This document shows positions 9,200-21,067 of a DNA stretch of 64,000 bases, piece after piece. Source of the stretch: Methylomonas sp. UP202 (GTDB lineage Bacteria; Pseudomonadota; Gammaproteobacteria; Methylococcales; Methylomonadaceae); assembly GCF_029910655.1 (NCBI RefSeq), contig NZ_CP123897.1, positions 496,001 to 560,000 on the forward strand, in the 5' to 3' direction. Every line of letters begins with the position of its first letter. Position 1 is the first letter of the stretch. The translations under genes were made by a program, and so were the position numbers. The notes beneath the pieces were generated by a model, which was given only the letters and a program-made list of their open reading frames with translations, searched no databases and was not told the DNA's origin.

Positions 9200-9469
9200 A
9201 TGACTAACGAGACTATTTCAATCATTGCCCAGGAAACCGTCTGGGTTTCTTTAAAATTGATGGGGCCGGTGCTGCTGACGTCGTTGTGCGTCGGCTTGTT
9301 GATTTCGATGTTTCAGGCCGCGACGTCGATACAGGAGCAAACCCTGACTTTTATCCCTAAATTGGCCTCCATCATTGTTGTGTTGATGATCGCCGGCCCC
9401 GGCATGTTGCAGACCCTGATCGATTACTTTCAGGATTTGATGCGAGACATTCCAACGCTGATAGGATGA
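9200..9469 (+). CDS. fliQ: Flagellar export gate protein FliQ
   Basis: 89 residues, the exact usual FliQ length, with two membrane helices and the typical ETVWVSLKLMGPVLL and SIQEQTLTFIPK segments. The frame is open upstream from 9140, but that would overlap fliP; ATG 9200 follows a GGGGGGCGG ribosome-site-like stretch and matches the family start. Its stop overlaps the fliR start (ATGA). Confidence 0.95.
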   Translation: MTNETISIIAQETVWVSLKLMGPVLLTSLCVGLLISMFQAATSIQEQTLTFIPKLASIIVVLMIAGPGMLQTLIDYFQDLMRDIPTLIG

Positions 9470-10242
9470 ATGTTCGCGAAGACGAATTGCTGGCTTATTT
9501 GACGACCTTTATTTGGCCGTTTTTTCGGATCAGTTCGATGTTCGTGACGATACCGGTATTCAGCGTTCGCGCCTTGCCGGCCAGAATTCGTGTGCTGGCC
9601 AGCTTATTGATTACCTTCACTTTATTACCGGCGTTGCCGGCGATGCCCGATGTCGAACTGTTCGGGTACGATGGCTTGGTCGTCGCGGTGCAACAGGTGG
9701 CATTAGGTATGACGACCGGTTTCATTCTGCAAATGGTCTTCTCGGTGATGTTGTTTGCCGGGCAAACCATCGCCTACAGCATGGGCTTGGGCTTTGCGTC
9801 GATGGTTGACCCTGCCACCGGTGTGCAAGTACCGGTCATCGCGCAGCTGTTTGTCATTGCCGGCAGCTTCAGTTTTTTGGCGGTGGACGGGCATTTATTG
9901 TTGATCGAGATGCTGGCGCGTAGCTTCCATGCCCTGCCGGTTTCGACCGAGGGCTTACGCAAGGAAGATCTGTGGTTGATCGTGATGTGGAGCGGTCAAA
10001 TCTTTGCCGAGGGCTTGTTGTTGGCGCTGCCGGTGATGGCCGCGTTGCTGTTCGTCAATATTAGCTTCGGCGTTGCCTCCAAGGCGGCTCCGCAATTGCA
10101 AGTGTTCGGCGTGGGTTTTCCAATCACGATATTGTTGGGCATGATCCTGGTCTGGATCGGTTTGCCGGTGTTGCTGGAAGGCTTTGGCGAAAGTTTGCGG
10201 GACGGCTTTGCTCTGGTCGGGCAAATCTTGAGGCTGGGCTGA
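9466..10242 (+). CDS. fliR: Flagellar export gate protein FliR
   Basis: 258 residues with about six membrane helices. Family features include FFRISSMFVTIPVF near the N-terminus, GMTTGFILQMVFSVMLFAGQ and GLGFASMVDPATG. It is a component of the export gate. The ATG overlaps the fliQ stop, and the stop overlaps the flhB ATG (TGATG). Confidence 0.95.
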   Translation: MNVREDELLAYLTTFIWPFFRISSMFVTIPVFSVRALPARIRVLASLLITFTLLPALPAMPDVELFGYDGLVVAVQQVALGMTTGFILQMVFSVMLFAGQTIAYSMGLGFASMVDPATGVQVPVIAQLFVIAGSFSFLAVDGHLLLIEMLARSFHALPVSTEGLRKEDLWLIVMWSGQIFAEGLLLALPVMAALLFVNISFGVASKAAPQLQVFGVGFPITILLGMILVWIGLPVLLEGFGESLRDGFALVGQILRLG

Positions 10243-11369
10243 TGGCTGAAGATTCCGGCCAAGACAAAACCGAAGACCCTACCGGCAAGCGGCTCTCCGA
10301 GTCGCGTAAAAAAGGCCAGCTACCGCGGTCCAAGGAGCTTAACACCTTTGTCACGTTAATCGTGGCATCGGCGCTGTTCGTTTACATCGGCCGACATATG
10401 GCGGAGGGCTTGTTGGCGATGATGAAGCAACAATTCCGACTTAGCCGCGATCAGGTGTTCGATCCGGCGACACCGGTCGCCCACCTTAAGCTGGCCTTGG
10501 TCGACGGCTTCACGGTCGTGGCGCCGTTTATGCTGATTCTTCTGGTCGCCGATTTTTTGGCATCGCTACTCCTCGGCGGCTGGAATTTCGCCAGCGAAGC
10601 CTATCACCCCAAGTTTTCCAAGTTGAATCCGCTCGCCGGCATGAAACGTTTGGTCGGCATTCAGGGCGTTGTCGAATTGATCAAAGCCGTCATTAAAACG
10701 CTGCTGGTGGCGATCGTGGCCTGGAATTTGTTCAAACTGCATTTCGACGACTTCATGGGTATTAGCCGGATACCGGTCGATCAAGCCATCTACCGGGTCG
10801 GCGATATTATCGTGGTCGGCTTGTTGATCATGAGCTCGACGCTAGCCTTGGTGGTGATGCTGGACGTGCCTTACCAGCTGTGGAACAACCAGCGCCATTT
10901 GAAAATGACTAAGCAGGAAGTGCGCGAGGAAGCCAAGGATCAGGAGGGCAGTCCAGAGGTTAAGGGCAAGATCCGGCGCATGCAAATGGAAGCGGCGCGG
11001 CGGCGCATGATGGACGCGGTGCCTAGCGCCGACGTCATCGTCACCAATCCGACGCATTTCGCGGTGGCGCTGAAATACGATCCCAGCGGGGCCGGCGCGC
11101 CGATTTTGGTTGCGAAAGGGACGGACTTGATTGCCAGCCAAATCCGCGAATTGGCGCTGGCGGCCAAAGTGCCGCTGGTGGCAGCCCCAGCGCTCGCGCG
11201 CGCCTTGTACTACTCTACCGAACTGAACCAAGAGGTGCCGCGCGGCCTGTTTTTGGCGGTCGCGCAAGTGCTGGCCTACGTGTTTCAATTGCGGGCCTCC
11301 ACTCAACAAGGCTGGGGACGGCCGACGCCGCCGACCGACGTATATGTCCCAGACGATTTCAAGCAATAA
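10242..11369 (+). CDS. flhB: Flagellar export switch protein FlhB
   Basis: 375 residues: a hydrophilic N-terminus (DKTEDPTGKRLSESRKKGQ), four membrane helices and a cytoplasmic C-terminal domain with the self-cleavage motif NPTH at residues 269-272, the same position as in the enterobacterial protein. Cleavage there switches export from rod/hook to filament substrates. Start and stop are tightly linked to fliR and flhA. Confidence 0.97.
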   Translation: MAEDSGQDKTEDPTGKRLSESRKKGQLPRSKELNTFVTLIVASALFVYIGRHMAEGLLAMMKQQFRLSRDQVFDPATPVAHLKLALVDGFTVVAPFMLILLVADFLASLLLGGWNFASEAYHPKFSKLNPLAGMKRLVGIQGVVELIKAVIKTLLVAIVAWNLFKLHFDDFMGISRIPVDQAIYRVGDIIVVGLLIMSSTLALVVMLDVPYQLWNNQRHLKMTKQEVREEAKDQEGSPEVKGKIRRMQMEAARRRMMDAVPSADVIVTNPTHFAVALKYDPSGAGAPILVAKGTDLIASQIRELALAAKVPLVAAPALARALYYSTELNQEVPRGLFLAVAQVLAYVFQLRASTQQGWGRPTPPTDVYVPDDFKQ

Positions 11370-11378
11370 CCGATTCCG

Positions 11379-13484
11379 ATGGATTTCAGCAAAATTCTTG
11401 CTACGCTAAAGTCGCTGACCGGCCTGGGGCTGGGTGCGCCACTATTGATTGTCATGTTGTTGGCGCTGCTGATATTGCCGCTGCCGCCGTTTTTGCTGGA
11501 TCTGTTCTTCACCTTTAACATCGCGTTTTCGCTGATTATCCTGCTGGTTGTCATTTATACGCTGAAACCGCTGGAATTCGCGTCGTTTCCGACCGTGATT
11601 CTGATCGCCACTTTGTTACGGCTGGCCTTGAACGTCGCATCGACTCGTGTGGTGTTGATCCGCGGTCACGAGGGTGGCGATGCGGCGGGCAAGGTCATCG
11701 AAGCCTTCGGTTCGTTCGTGATCGGCGGCAATTTCGCGGTCGGTATCGTCGTGTTCGTGATTTTGGTCGTCATCAATTTCGTCGTCGTGACCAAGGGTGC
11801 CGGCCGGGTCGCCGAGGTGAGCGCCCGCTTTACGTTGGATGCGATGCCCGGCAAACAAATGGCGATCGACGCCGATTTGAATTCGGGTTTGATCAATCAG
11901 GACGAGGCTCGCGCTCGCCGTGAGGAAGTCGCCGCCGAGGCGGATTTTTACGGGTCGATGGACGGTGCCAGCAAGTTCGTACGCGGCGACGCGGTCGCGG
12001 GCATCATCATCTTGTTCGTCAACATGATCGGCGGTTTGGCGATCGGCGTCGGCCAGCACGACATGAGCTTCGCCAACGCGGCCAATGTTTACGTATTGCT
12101 GACGATAGGCGACGGTTTGGTGGCGCAGATTCCGTCGTTGCTGTTGTCGGTGGCCTCGGCGATGGTGGTGACGCGGGTGCGCGGCTCCAAACAGGACATA
12201 GGCAAGCAGGTCACCTCGCAGTTGTTCGAGGACCCGCGTACCTTGCTGGTGACGGCGGCGGTGATGGGTTTGTTGGGCATTATCCCCGGCATGCCCAATC
12301 TGGTGTTCATACTGCTGGCCTTGTCCCTGGTGGGAGCCGCTTATTTGATCGATCGGCGCCGCAAGCTTGAGGAAGAAAAAGCGCTGGAAATGGAGCGGAT
12401 GGTCTCGCCGCAGCAATTGGCCAAAACCGAAATCAAGGAGTTGGGTTGGGATGATGTGATGCCGGTCGATGCGATCGGTCTGGAAGTCGGTTATCGGTTG
12501 ATTCCGTTGGTGGATCGCAACCAAGGCGGTCAATTGATGATGCGGATCAAGGGCGTGCGCAAGAAGCTGTCTCAGGAGCTGGGCTTTTTGATTCCGTCGG
12601 TGCATATTCGCGACAACTTGGATTTGTCGCCGACCGAATACCGGATTTCGTTGATGGGGGTGACGGTCGGCGAAGCCAGCATCATGCCGGAGAAAGAAAT
12701 GGCGATCAATCCAGGGCGGGTGTTTGGCACGGTGCAAGGCACGGCCTGCAAGGACCCGGCGTTCGGTTTGGATGCGGTCTGGATCGATGCCGGCCAAAAG
12801 GATCAGGCGCAAACGCTGGGATACACTGTCGTCGATCCCAGCACCGTGGTCGCGACCCATTTAAGCCATATTCTGCAAAGCAACGCGCACGAACTGTTCG
12901 GGTACGAAGAAGCGCAGCAACTGCTCGACAATCTAAGCAAGTTGGCGCCGAAACTGGTCGAGGATTTGGTGCCTAAGACCCTGCCACTGGGAATCCTGGT
13001 TAAAGTGCTGCAAAACCTGCTGCAAGAGCGGGTGTCGATCCGCGATATGCGGACGATCGCCGAAACTTTGGCGGAGTACGGGGTCAAGAGTCAAGATCCG
13101 GACATCTTGACCTCGGCGGTCAGGGTGGCCTTGGGCCGGTCTATTGTCCATGAAATCAATGGTGCGCAGGCCGAGATCCCGGTGATTACGCTTGATCCTG
13201 GTTTGGAACAGATATTGCATAAGTCGTTGCAGACGGCGGGCGACGGCGGCGCGGGTTTGGAACCGGGCTTGGCCGAGCAAATGCACAGGTCGTTGGAGGA
13301 AAGTGCTCAGCACATGGAATTGGAAGGCCAGGTGCCGATACTGCTGGTGTCCTCCTTCATCAGGCCTTGGCTGGCGCGCTTCGTCCGTCATTCGATATCC
13401 GGCTTACATGTGCTGGCCTATAATGAAATTCCTCAAGATCGGCAGATCAGAGTGGTTTCCACGGTTGGGCAGCGTGCAAAATGA
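11379..13484 (+). CDS. flhA: Flagellar export apparatus protein FlhA
   Basis: 701 residues. The N-terminal half carries about eight membrane helices and the conserved cytoplasmic loop (FVVVTKGAGRVAEVSARFTL, AMPGKQMAIDADLNSG). The C-terminal half is the cytoplasmic ring that docks export chaperones. It is the largest gate protein and couples proton flow to export. The family motifs are complete and no truncation is seen. Confidence 0.98.
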   Translation: MDFSKILATLKSLTGLGLGAPLLIVMLLALLILPLPPFLLDLFFTFNIAFSLIILLVVIYTLKPLEFASFPTVILIATLLRLALNVASTRVVLIRGHEGGDAAGKVIEAFGSFVIGGNFAVGIVVFVILVVINFVVVTKGAGRVAEVSARFTLDAMPGKQMAIDADLNSGLINQDEARARREEVAAEADFYGSMDGASKFVRGDAVAGIIILFVNMIGGLAIGVGQHDMSFANAANVYVLLTIGDGLVAQIPSLLLSVASAMVVTRVRGSKQDIGKQVTSQLFEDPRTLLVTAAVMGLLGIIPGMPNLVFILLALSLVGAAYLIDRRRKLEEEKALEMERMVSPQQLAKTEIKELGWDDVMPVDAIGLEVGYRLIPLVDRNQGGQLMMRIKGVRKKLSQELGFLIPSVHIRDNLDLSPTEYRISLMGVTVGEASIMPEKEMAINPGRVFGTVQGTACKDPAFGLDAVWIDAGQKDQAQTLGYTVVDPSTVVATHLSHILQSNAHELFGYEEAQQLLDNLSKLAPKLVEDLVPKTLPLGILVKVLQNLLQERVSIRDMRTIAETLAEYGVKSQDPDILTSAVRVALGRSIVHEINGAQAEIPVITLDPGLEQILHKSLQTAGDGGAGLEPGLAEQMHRSLEESAQHMELEGQVPILLVSSFIRPWLARFVRHSISGLHVLAYNEIPQDRQIRVVSTVGQRAK

Positions 13485-13498
13485 ATTGAGGTTGCGCG

Positions 13499-14923
13499 AT
13501 GAAAATTAAACGCTTTTTTGCGGCAGATATACGTCAGGCCATGCGTATGGTCAAAGAAGAGCTGGGAGCCGACGCGGTGATTATGTCGAACCGCTCAGTG
13601 GATGGTGGTGTCGAAATTGTGGCGGCCCGCGATTTTGATGAACAAGTCATTCATAAAAATCTGAAGCAGCGGGAACAAGAGAAACAGGCGGTCGCCGAAC
13701 CCAAGAAGTTGGAGTTGCCGGATTTCGACGCTGAACAAAAGCCCGTCCACTTAGTCAGCAGCGCCAGAAAGCGCGGCGCCGAAAATTCGACACCAGTCAA
13801 TCCGATCCGCCGCCATCTCGATCAATATATCGGCTACGCTGAAAAGCTGCAGGTTGCCAACGTTAATGCCCAAAAAATCGGCGAAAAACTGAAAGCCGCC
13901 GACAAACCAGCCGAGAAACCGGCTTGGGCGGGCGGTGACCCGAAAATCCGAACCGTCGCGGAAGCCAAGCCGGCCGCCCCCGCCAAACCAGCGGTCGCCG
14001 ACCAGTTCATGGCCGAGATGCGTGGCGAGATGAAAGAGCTGAGGGCCATGCTGGATGCCAAATTGTCCGGTTTAGTCACGCAGTTGCCGCAATCGGCGGC
14101 GCCGGTTCGGCAAGCCTTGCAGGATCGGCTGATGGATAGCGGTTTTTCCCGGACGCTGGCCGGCAAGATCGCCAATCGATTGGGCAGTCACCAACAATTG
14201 GATACCGCCTTTGCTAAGTCGCGGGACATGTTGGCCGGCTTGCTGCCGATCGCCGACGACGATTTGCTGGAGCGCGGCGGTATCGCCGCCCTGGTCGGTT
14301 CCACCGGCGTCGGCAAGACCACGACGATCGCTAAACTGGCCGCCCAGTTTATTTTGAAACACGGTACCCGCCAGATCGCGCTGATTACCACCGACAACTT
14401 CCGAATCGGCGCCCACGAGCAGATCAACACCTATGGCCGTATTCTGGACGTGCCGGTGCGCGTCGCCAACGACGCCAACGAATTGCGGCGGCATATCGAC
14501 AGTTTTTCAGACAAGCGTCTGATTTTGATCGATACCGCCGGCATGAGCCAGCGCGACATGCGCCTAGCCGAGCAACTGAAAACCCTCCAGCACGGCGATT
14601 TGCCGATACGCACGTATTTGGTGATGTCGGCGACAACCCAGTACAAATCGATGTTGGAAATTATCGAGGCGTTCCGGATACTGGAACCGCAAGCGACTAT
14701 ACTTACCAAATTGGATGAGGCGGTCAGTAAGGCGACGGCGTTGTCGGCGATAATCGAGCGACGCATGCCGTTATCGTTCGTCACCGACGGTCAGCAAGTG
14801 CCGGAAGATATATTTCTGCCCGATGCCGGTGCTTTGATCCGGCAATGTCTGGCCGACGCCGAAGAGGCGCCGGCGTACGAGGGCGAGAACCAAGACGACT
14901 GGATGGCGGAAAGCCATGCATAA
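13499..14923 (+). CDS. flhF: Flagellar placement GTPase FlhF
   Basis: 474 residues: an N-terminal B domain (MKIKRFFAADIRQAMRMVKE), a low-complexity Lys/Ala/Pro linker, and an SRP-type GTPase NG domain with P-loop GSTGVGKTTT and later motifs DTAGMSQRD and TKLDEAVS. FlhF marks the pole for flagellar assembly, so a polar flagellum is expected. GAGG at 13489-13492 precedes the ATG. The 3' end overlaps flhG by eight bases. Confidence 0.96.
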   Translation: MKIKRFFAADIRQAMRMVKEELGADAVIMSNRSVDGGVEIVAARDFDEQVIHKNLKQREQEKQAVAEPKKLELPDFDAEQKPVHLVSSARKRGAENSTPVNPIRRHLDQYIGYAEKLQVANVNAQKIGEKLKAADKPAEKPAWAGGDPKIRTVAEAKPAAPAKPAVADQFMAEMRGEMKELRAMLDAKLSGLVTQLPQSAAPVRQALQDRLMDSGFSRTLAGKIANRLGSHQQLDTAFAKSRDMLAGLLPIADDDLLERGGIAALVGSTGVGKTTTIAKLAAQFILKHGTRQIALITTDNFRIGAHEQINTYGRILDVPVRVANDANELRRHIDSFSDKRLILIDTAGMSQRDMRLAEQLKTLQHGDLPIRTYLVMSATTQYKSMLEIIEAFRILEPQATILTKLDEAVSKATALSAIIERRMPLSFVTDGQQVPEDIFLPDAGALIRQCLADAEEAPAYEGENQDDWMAESHA

Positions 14924-15788
14924 GCCACTCGATCAGGCAGCCGGAATTAGACAAATGAGACAGATGAAACCAGTACGAGTAATCGCCGTGACTAGCGGCA
15001 AGGGCGGCGTCGGCAAAACCAACTTGTCCGTCAACATTGGTGTGGCCCTGGCCAAAATGGGACGGCGGGTGGCCATACTCGACGCCGACATGGGCTTGGC
15101 GAACGTCGATATTTTGTTGGGGATGTTTCCCGAATACAACCTGTCGCATGTTCTAAACGGCGAAAAGACGTTACGGGAAATCATGATGACAGGACCCGCC
15201 GGCCTGAAGATTATTCCGGCCTCGTCAGGTATACAGCGTATGTCCGATTTGTCGAATGTCGAGCAGGCCGGTGTGATTAGGGCTTTTAGCGACATCGACA
15301 AGGATCTCGATGTGCTGATCGTCGATACGGCGGCCGGTATTTCGTCGAGCGTGGTCAATTTCGCTCGTGCCTGCCAGGAAGTGATCGTGGTGGTCTGCGA
15401 CGAACCGACTTCGTTGGCCGATGCGTATGCCTATATCAAGTTGTTGAACCGCGACTACGGCTTGAACAGTTTTCATATTGTCACGAATATGGTGCAGTCC
15501 GCCGAACACGGGCAGGCCCTATTTACCAAACTGAGCAAGGTTACCGATCGCTATCTGGACGTGGCGCTACAATTTGTCGGCGCGGTTCCGCAAGATGAAT
15601 ATCTGCGGAAATCGGTACAGAAGCAGCAGCCAGTCGTCGAAGCCTTTCCGCAGAGCAAGGCGGCCTTGGCGATTAAAAATCTAGCGAGAAAAATCGACAG
15701 TTGGCCGATCAAGCCCAAGGCTGGCGGCTATTTGGAGTTCTTTGTCGAGCGGATGATTCAATATAGCGCCAAAGAGGATGTTGCATGA
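14916..15788 (+). CDS. flhG: Flagellar number regulator FlhG (FleN), MinD-like ATPase
   Basis: 290 residues of a MinD/ParA-type ATPase with the deviant Walker A SGKGGVGKTN, the segment ILDADMGLANVDILLG and a C-terminal amphipathic stretch (FFVERMIQYS). FlhG/FleN limits flagellar number, antagonising FlhF and, in Pseudomonas and Vibrio, FleQ/FlrA. It overlaps both flhF and fliA, which indicates translational coupling. Confidence 0.95.
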   Translation: MHKPLDQAAGIRQMRQMKPVRVIAVTSGKGGVGKTNLSVNIGVALAKMGRRVAILDADMGLANVDILLGMFPEYNLSHVLNGEKTLREIMMTGPAGLKIIPASSGIQRMSDLSNVEQAGVIRAFSDIDKDLDVLIVDTAAGISSSVVNFARACQEVIVVVCDEPTSLADAYAYIKLLNRDYGLNSFHIVTNMVQSAEHGQALFTKLSKVTDRYLDVALQFVGAVPQDEYLRKSVQKQQPVVEAFPQSKAALAIKNLARKIDSWPIKPKAGGYLEFFVERMIQYSAKEDVA

Positions 15789-16531
15789 GTGGAGCGGCAA
15801 TGTACGCTGCCGTGCAGGCCGGAAATCTGGATAACTTGGTTATCCAGCACGCGCCGCTCGTCAAACGCATTGCCTACCATTTAATGGGTCGTTTGCCAGA
15901 CACTGTACAAATCGATGACATGATTCAGTCCGGCATGCTCGGACTGTTGGAAGCGCTAAAGCATTACGACGCTGCTCAGGGTGCCAGTTTCGAAACCTAC
16001 GCCGGCATCCGAATCCGCGGGGCGATGCTTGACGAATTACGCCGCTCCGATTGGACGCCGCGCTCGGTCCATAAAAAAGCCAGGGCGGCGGCCGAAGCGA
16101 TTCGCGATGTGGAGAGCCGCCTGGGTCGAGATGCCAAGGATAGCGAAGTCGCCCGGCAGATGGGCATCAGCCTGGAGGAATACGGCCGGATTTTGCAGGA
16201 CGCGATGTCTTGCAAAACCTTTAGCGTCGAAGAATTGGTGCAGGGCGAAGACGGCGTCATCGACGCGGTACACGATGGATTTCAGCCGGAGGAAGCGTTA
16301 ATCCGGCAAAGTTTTCAACAAGCGCTGGCCAAGGCGATTGCCGAGTTGCCGGAGCGTGAGCGGTTGGTTATATCGTTGTATTACGACGACGAACTGAATT
16401 TGCGCGAGATTGGCAAGGTATTGGATGTCAGCGAATCCCGGGTCAGTCAAATATGCAGTCAAGCCCTGCTGCGGCTCCGGGCTAGGCTTGCAGATTGGCT
16501 GGAAGGAACAGATAATGAAAAGTCGGGTTAA
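15785..16531 (+). CDS. fliA: Flagellar RNA polymerase sigma factor FliA (sigma-28)
   Basis: 248 residues: region 2 (APLVKRIAYHLMGRLP, QIDDMIQSGMLGLLEAL), the RGAMLDELRRSDWTPRSV segment diagnostic of sigma-28, region 3, and a C-terminal helix-turn-helix (LNLREIGKVLDVSESRVSQI). It directs transcription of late flagellar genes. ATGA overlap with flhG. A textbook terminator follows immediately. Confidence 0.97.
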   Translation: MSGAAMYAAVQAGNLDNLVIQHAPLVKRIAYHLMGRLPDTVQIDDMIQSGMLGLLEALKHYDAAQGASFETYAGIRIRGAMLDELRRSDWTPRSVHKKARAAAEAIRDVESRLGRDAKDSEVARQMGISLEEYGRILQDAMSCKTFSVEELVQGEDGVIDAVHDGFQPEEALIRQSFQQALAKAIAELPERERLVISLYYDDELNLREIGKVLDVSESRVSQICSQALLRLRARLADWLEGTDNEKSG

Positions 16532-16544
16532 TTTGTGGTTATTG

Positions 16545-16566
16545 CCGAACGTTGGTTCGGTTTTTT
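16545..16566 (+). terminator. Intrinsic terminator after fliA
   Basis: CCGAAC-GTTG-GTTCGG (16545-16560) is directly followed by six T residues. This separates the export/fliA operon from the chemotaxis genes, so cheY probably has its own promoter in 16567-16619, although none is recognisable. Confidence 0.8.
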
Positions 16567-16619
16567 CAGCGAATCGCCTCTTTCTCAAATGAATTAAGTA
16601 GTCAGGGTGGAGATTTTCC

Positions 16620-17006
16620 TTGGATAAGAATATGCGCATTCTGGTTGTCGACGACTTTTCGACAATGCGGAGAATTGTAAAAAACCTTTTGAAAGATCTG
16701 GGGTTTACGAACACTGTGGAAGCCGACGATGGCCGAACGGCGTTGCCGATACTCGAGAAGGGCGGTATCGATTTTCTGATTACCGACTGGAATATGCCGG
16801 GGATGACCGGTATCGATCTGCTAAGAGCGGTGCGAGCCCACCCGAGCCTGGCCAATCTACCGGTGCTGATGGTGACGGCGGAAGCCAAGCGGGAGCAGAT
16901 TATCACCGCGGCCCAAGCCGGTGTGAACGGTTATGTGATCAAACCGTTTACGGCGGCAACGTTGAAAGAAAAAATCGAAAAGATTTTCGAGCGTATCGAA
17001 GGCTAA
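16620..17006 (+). CDS. cheY: Chemotaxis response regulator CheY
   Basis: 128 residues, a single receiver domain. It has the acidic pair Asp11-Asp12, the phosphoacceptor Asp56 (LITDWNMP), Thr in VTAEA and the Lys of VIKPF. Phospho-CheY binds FliM to change motor rotation. The start is the TTG at 16620: GGAG lies seven bases ahead, while the first in-frame ATG (16632) would be too far from it. Confidence 0.97.
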   Translation: MDKNMRILVVDDFSTMRRIVKNLLKDLGFTNTVEADDGRTALPILEKGGIDFLITDWNMPGMTGIDLLRAVRAHPSLANLPVLMVTAEAKREQIITAAQAGVNGYVIKPFTAATLKEKIEKIFERIEG

Positions 17007-17024
17007 TTGTCCGGAACGAGGCCC

Positions 17025-17753
17025 ATGAATAGTGATTTGCTGAATTTGACCCGGAATTTGGTCGCGGCGCTGGAAAAGCAGGATGAAAACGAGGCGGATC
17101 GCCTGTTGGATCAAGTCGCCGGGCTCCGGGAGACGCAATTGTTCAAGGAAGTCGGTCGTTTGACTCGGCAGCTTCACGACACCATGGTCAGTTTTTCCGT
17201 CGACTCGAAAATTACCGAATTGACTGCCCACGACATTCCGGATGCCAAGGAGCGCTTGCATTATGTGATCGCGATGACCGAGCAGGCCGCCGACCAGACC
17301 TTGACCGCCGTCGAAGAATTGCTGCCGGTTTCCGATGAGCTGAGCGATAGGGCCAAACAATTGGCGCAACAGTGGAACCGGTTTTTAGATAGGGAAATGC
17401 CTTTCGAAGAGTTCAAGGCCATGAGCGTGGAACTCAGCCAGTATTTCAATCAAACCCAAGGTTCGTTTGAGCGGATTCAACAAGGTTTGAACGATATTCT
17501 GATGGCTCAAGGCTTTCAGGACATCACGGGCCAAATCATTCGTCGCGTCATCGACTTGGTTCAGGAATTGGAAACCAGCATGGTCAATTTGATCAGTATT
17601 TCCAGCTCGCGGGTCGTGCCGCATGCCGCTCGCGCCGAGTCGGCATCGCACGAATTGCCGGGGCCTGTAGTGCCGGGCGTGGACGACAAGGCTGGCGATG
17701 TCGCCACCAGTCAAGTGGATGTCGATGATTTGCTCTCCAGCTTGGGTTTCTGA
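17025..17753 (+). CDS. cheZ: CheY-P phosphatase CheZ
   Basis: 242 residues, mostly helical. The catalytic loop GFQDITGQIIRRVI contains the Gln that positions water for CheY-P hydrolysis, and the C-terminal DDLLSSLGF is the CheY-binding tail. ATG 17025 has a GAGG five bases ahead and is preferred over the in-frame TTG at 17007. Confidence 0.95.
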   Translation: MNSDLLNLTRNLVAALEKQDENEADRLLDQVAGLRETQLFKEVGRLTRQLHDTMVSFSVDSKITELTAHDIPDAKERLHYVIAMTEQAADQTLTAVEELLPVSDELSDRAKQLAQQWNRFLDREMPFEEFKAMSVELSQYFNQTQGSFERIQQGLNDILMAQGFQDITGQIIRRVIDLVQELETSMVNLISISSSRVVPHAARAESASHELPGPVVPGVDDKAGDVATSQVDVDDLLSSLGF

Positions 17754-17762
17754 GGAAAGACT

Positions 17763-19967
<2,205 letters not shown>

Positions 19968-19975
19968 AGACTGCC

Positions 19976-21067
19976 ATGACCATACGGGTTTTGGTGGTGG
20001 ACGACTCCGACTTTATCTGCAAACGTATCCGGGACATTTTAGAGGAAGAGCCCGACTTTAAAGTGGTTGGGATTGCGGCGAACGGCAAGGAAGCGGTTCG
20101 GATGGCGGCCCTGTTAATGCCTGACGTGATCACGATGGATGTGGACATGCCCGTCATGGACGGTATCACCGCCGTCAGGCAAATCATGGCGACCCGGCCT
20201 TGTCCGATTCTGATGTTCTCGGCAATGACGCAGGTCGGCGCGAAGGCGACGCTGGATGCGCTGGAAGCCGGGGCCCTGGATTTTCTGCCGAAGCAGCTCG
20301 AAGATATCGACGCCAATCGCAAGCTTGCCTGTCAAACCTTGCGCTTGCGTCTGCGGCTATTGGCCGCGCAAGCGCGGCGAATGCCCGCCAAACCCGTCGC
20401 CGGCCCCAGTTACAGTCCTCTGGCCGCACCCCGGCCCGCCGATGTCGAGCGCCACCCGGCGGCGGTGCTCCGCGCTGAACATGGCGGCGAATCGATCGAG
20501 CGTATCGATTTGCTGGTGATCGCGGCTTCCACCGGCGGCCCGATGGCTATCCAGGACATTTTGACGCACTTGCCGCAAGCTTGCCGTTTTCCGATTGTGT
20601 TGATTCAGCATATGCCGGCGCATTTCACCAAGAGTTACGCCGATCGCTTGAATCAACTATGCGGTGTCGGGGTCAGGGAGGCCCAGGACCACGACGAACT
20701 GCAAAACGGCGTGGCTTTATTGGCGCCGGGGGGCGTACAGACCGAGTTCGTTCGCACCGCCGGCAAATTGACGGTGGCGTTGCGAAATAAAACGCCCGGT
20801 GAACTCTATGCGCCGGGAGTGGACGTCGCCTTCGCCTCGTTGGCGGCTGAATTCAAAGGGCGTATGTTGGCGGTCGTATTGACCGGCATGGGGTCGGACG
20901 GGCGCGAAGGTGCCAAGCAACTCAAACGAGCGGGCGCCGCGATTTGGGCTCAGGATGAACGCAGTTGCGTGGTTTACGGCATGCCCAGAGCGATCGCCGA
21001 AGCCGGTTTGGCCGACAAAATTTATTCGTTGAGCGAAATCGCCAATCAATTCAAAAGACTGCATTAA
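19976..21067 (+). CDS. cheB: Chemotaxis protein-glutamate methylesterase CheB
   Basis: 363 residues: an N-terminal receiver domain (phosphoacceptor Asp55 in ITMDVDMP), a linker, and a C-terminal methylesterase with the catalytic triad regions AASTGGP (Ser), QHMPAHFTKS (His) and LTGMGSDG (Asp). It demethylates and deamidates chemoreceptors for adaptation. No cheR is found in this window. The stop overlaps the next ATG by one base. Confidence 0.96.
   Translation: MTIRVLVVDDSDFICKRIRDILEEEPDFKVVGIAANGKEAVRMAALLMPDVITMDVDMPVMDGITAVRQIMATRPCPILMFSAMTQVGAKATLDALEAGALDFLPKQLEDIDANRKLACQTLRLRLRLLAAQARRMPAKPVAGPSYSPLAAPRPADVERHPAAVLRAEHGGESIERIDLLVIAASTGGPMAIQDILTHLPQACRFPIVLIQHMPAHFTKSYADRLNQLCGVGVREAQDHDELQNGVALLAPGGVQTEFVRTAGKLTVALRNKTPGELYAPGVDVAFASLAAEFKGRMLAVVLTGMGSDGREGAKQLKRAGAAIWAQDERSCVVYGMPRAIAEAGLADKIYSLSEIANQFKRLH

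Noticed and set aside
11616..12860. A 414-codon minus-strand open frame inside flhA
   Set aside because: Low-complexity His/Gln/Arg-rich translation typical of an antisense shadow; flhA is complete.
16532..16619. A GCCGAACG sequence near 16544 as a sigma-28 -10 box for cheY
   Set aside because: It is part of the fliA terminator hairpin and has no correctly spaced -35 element.
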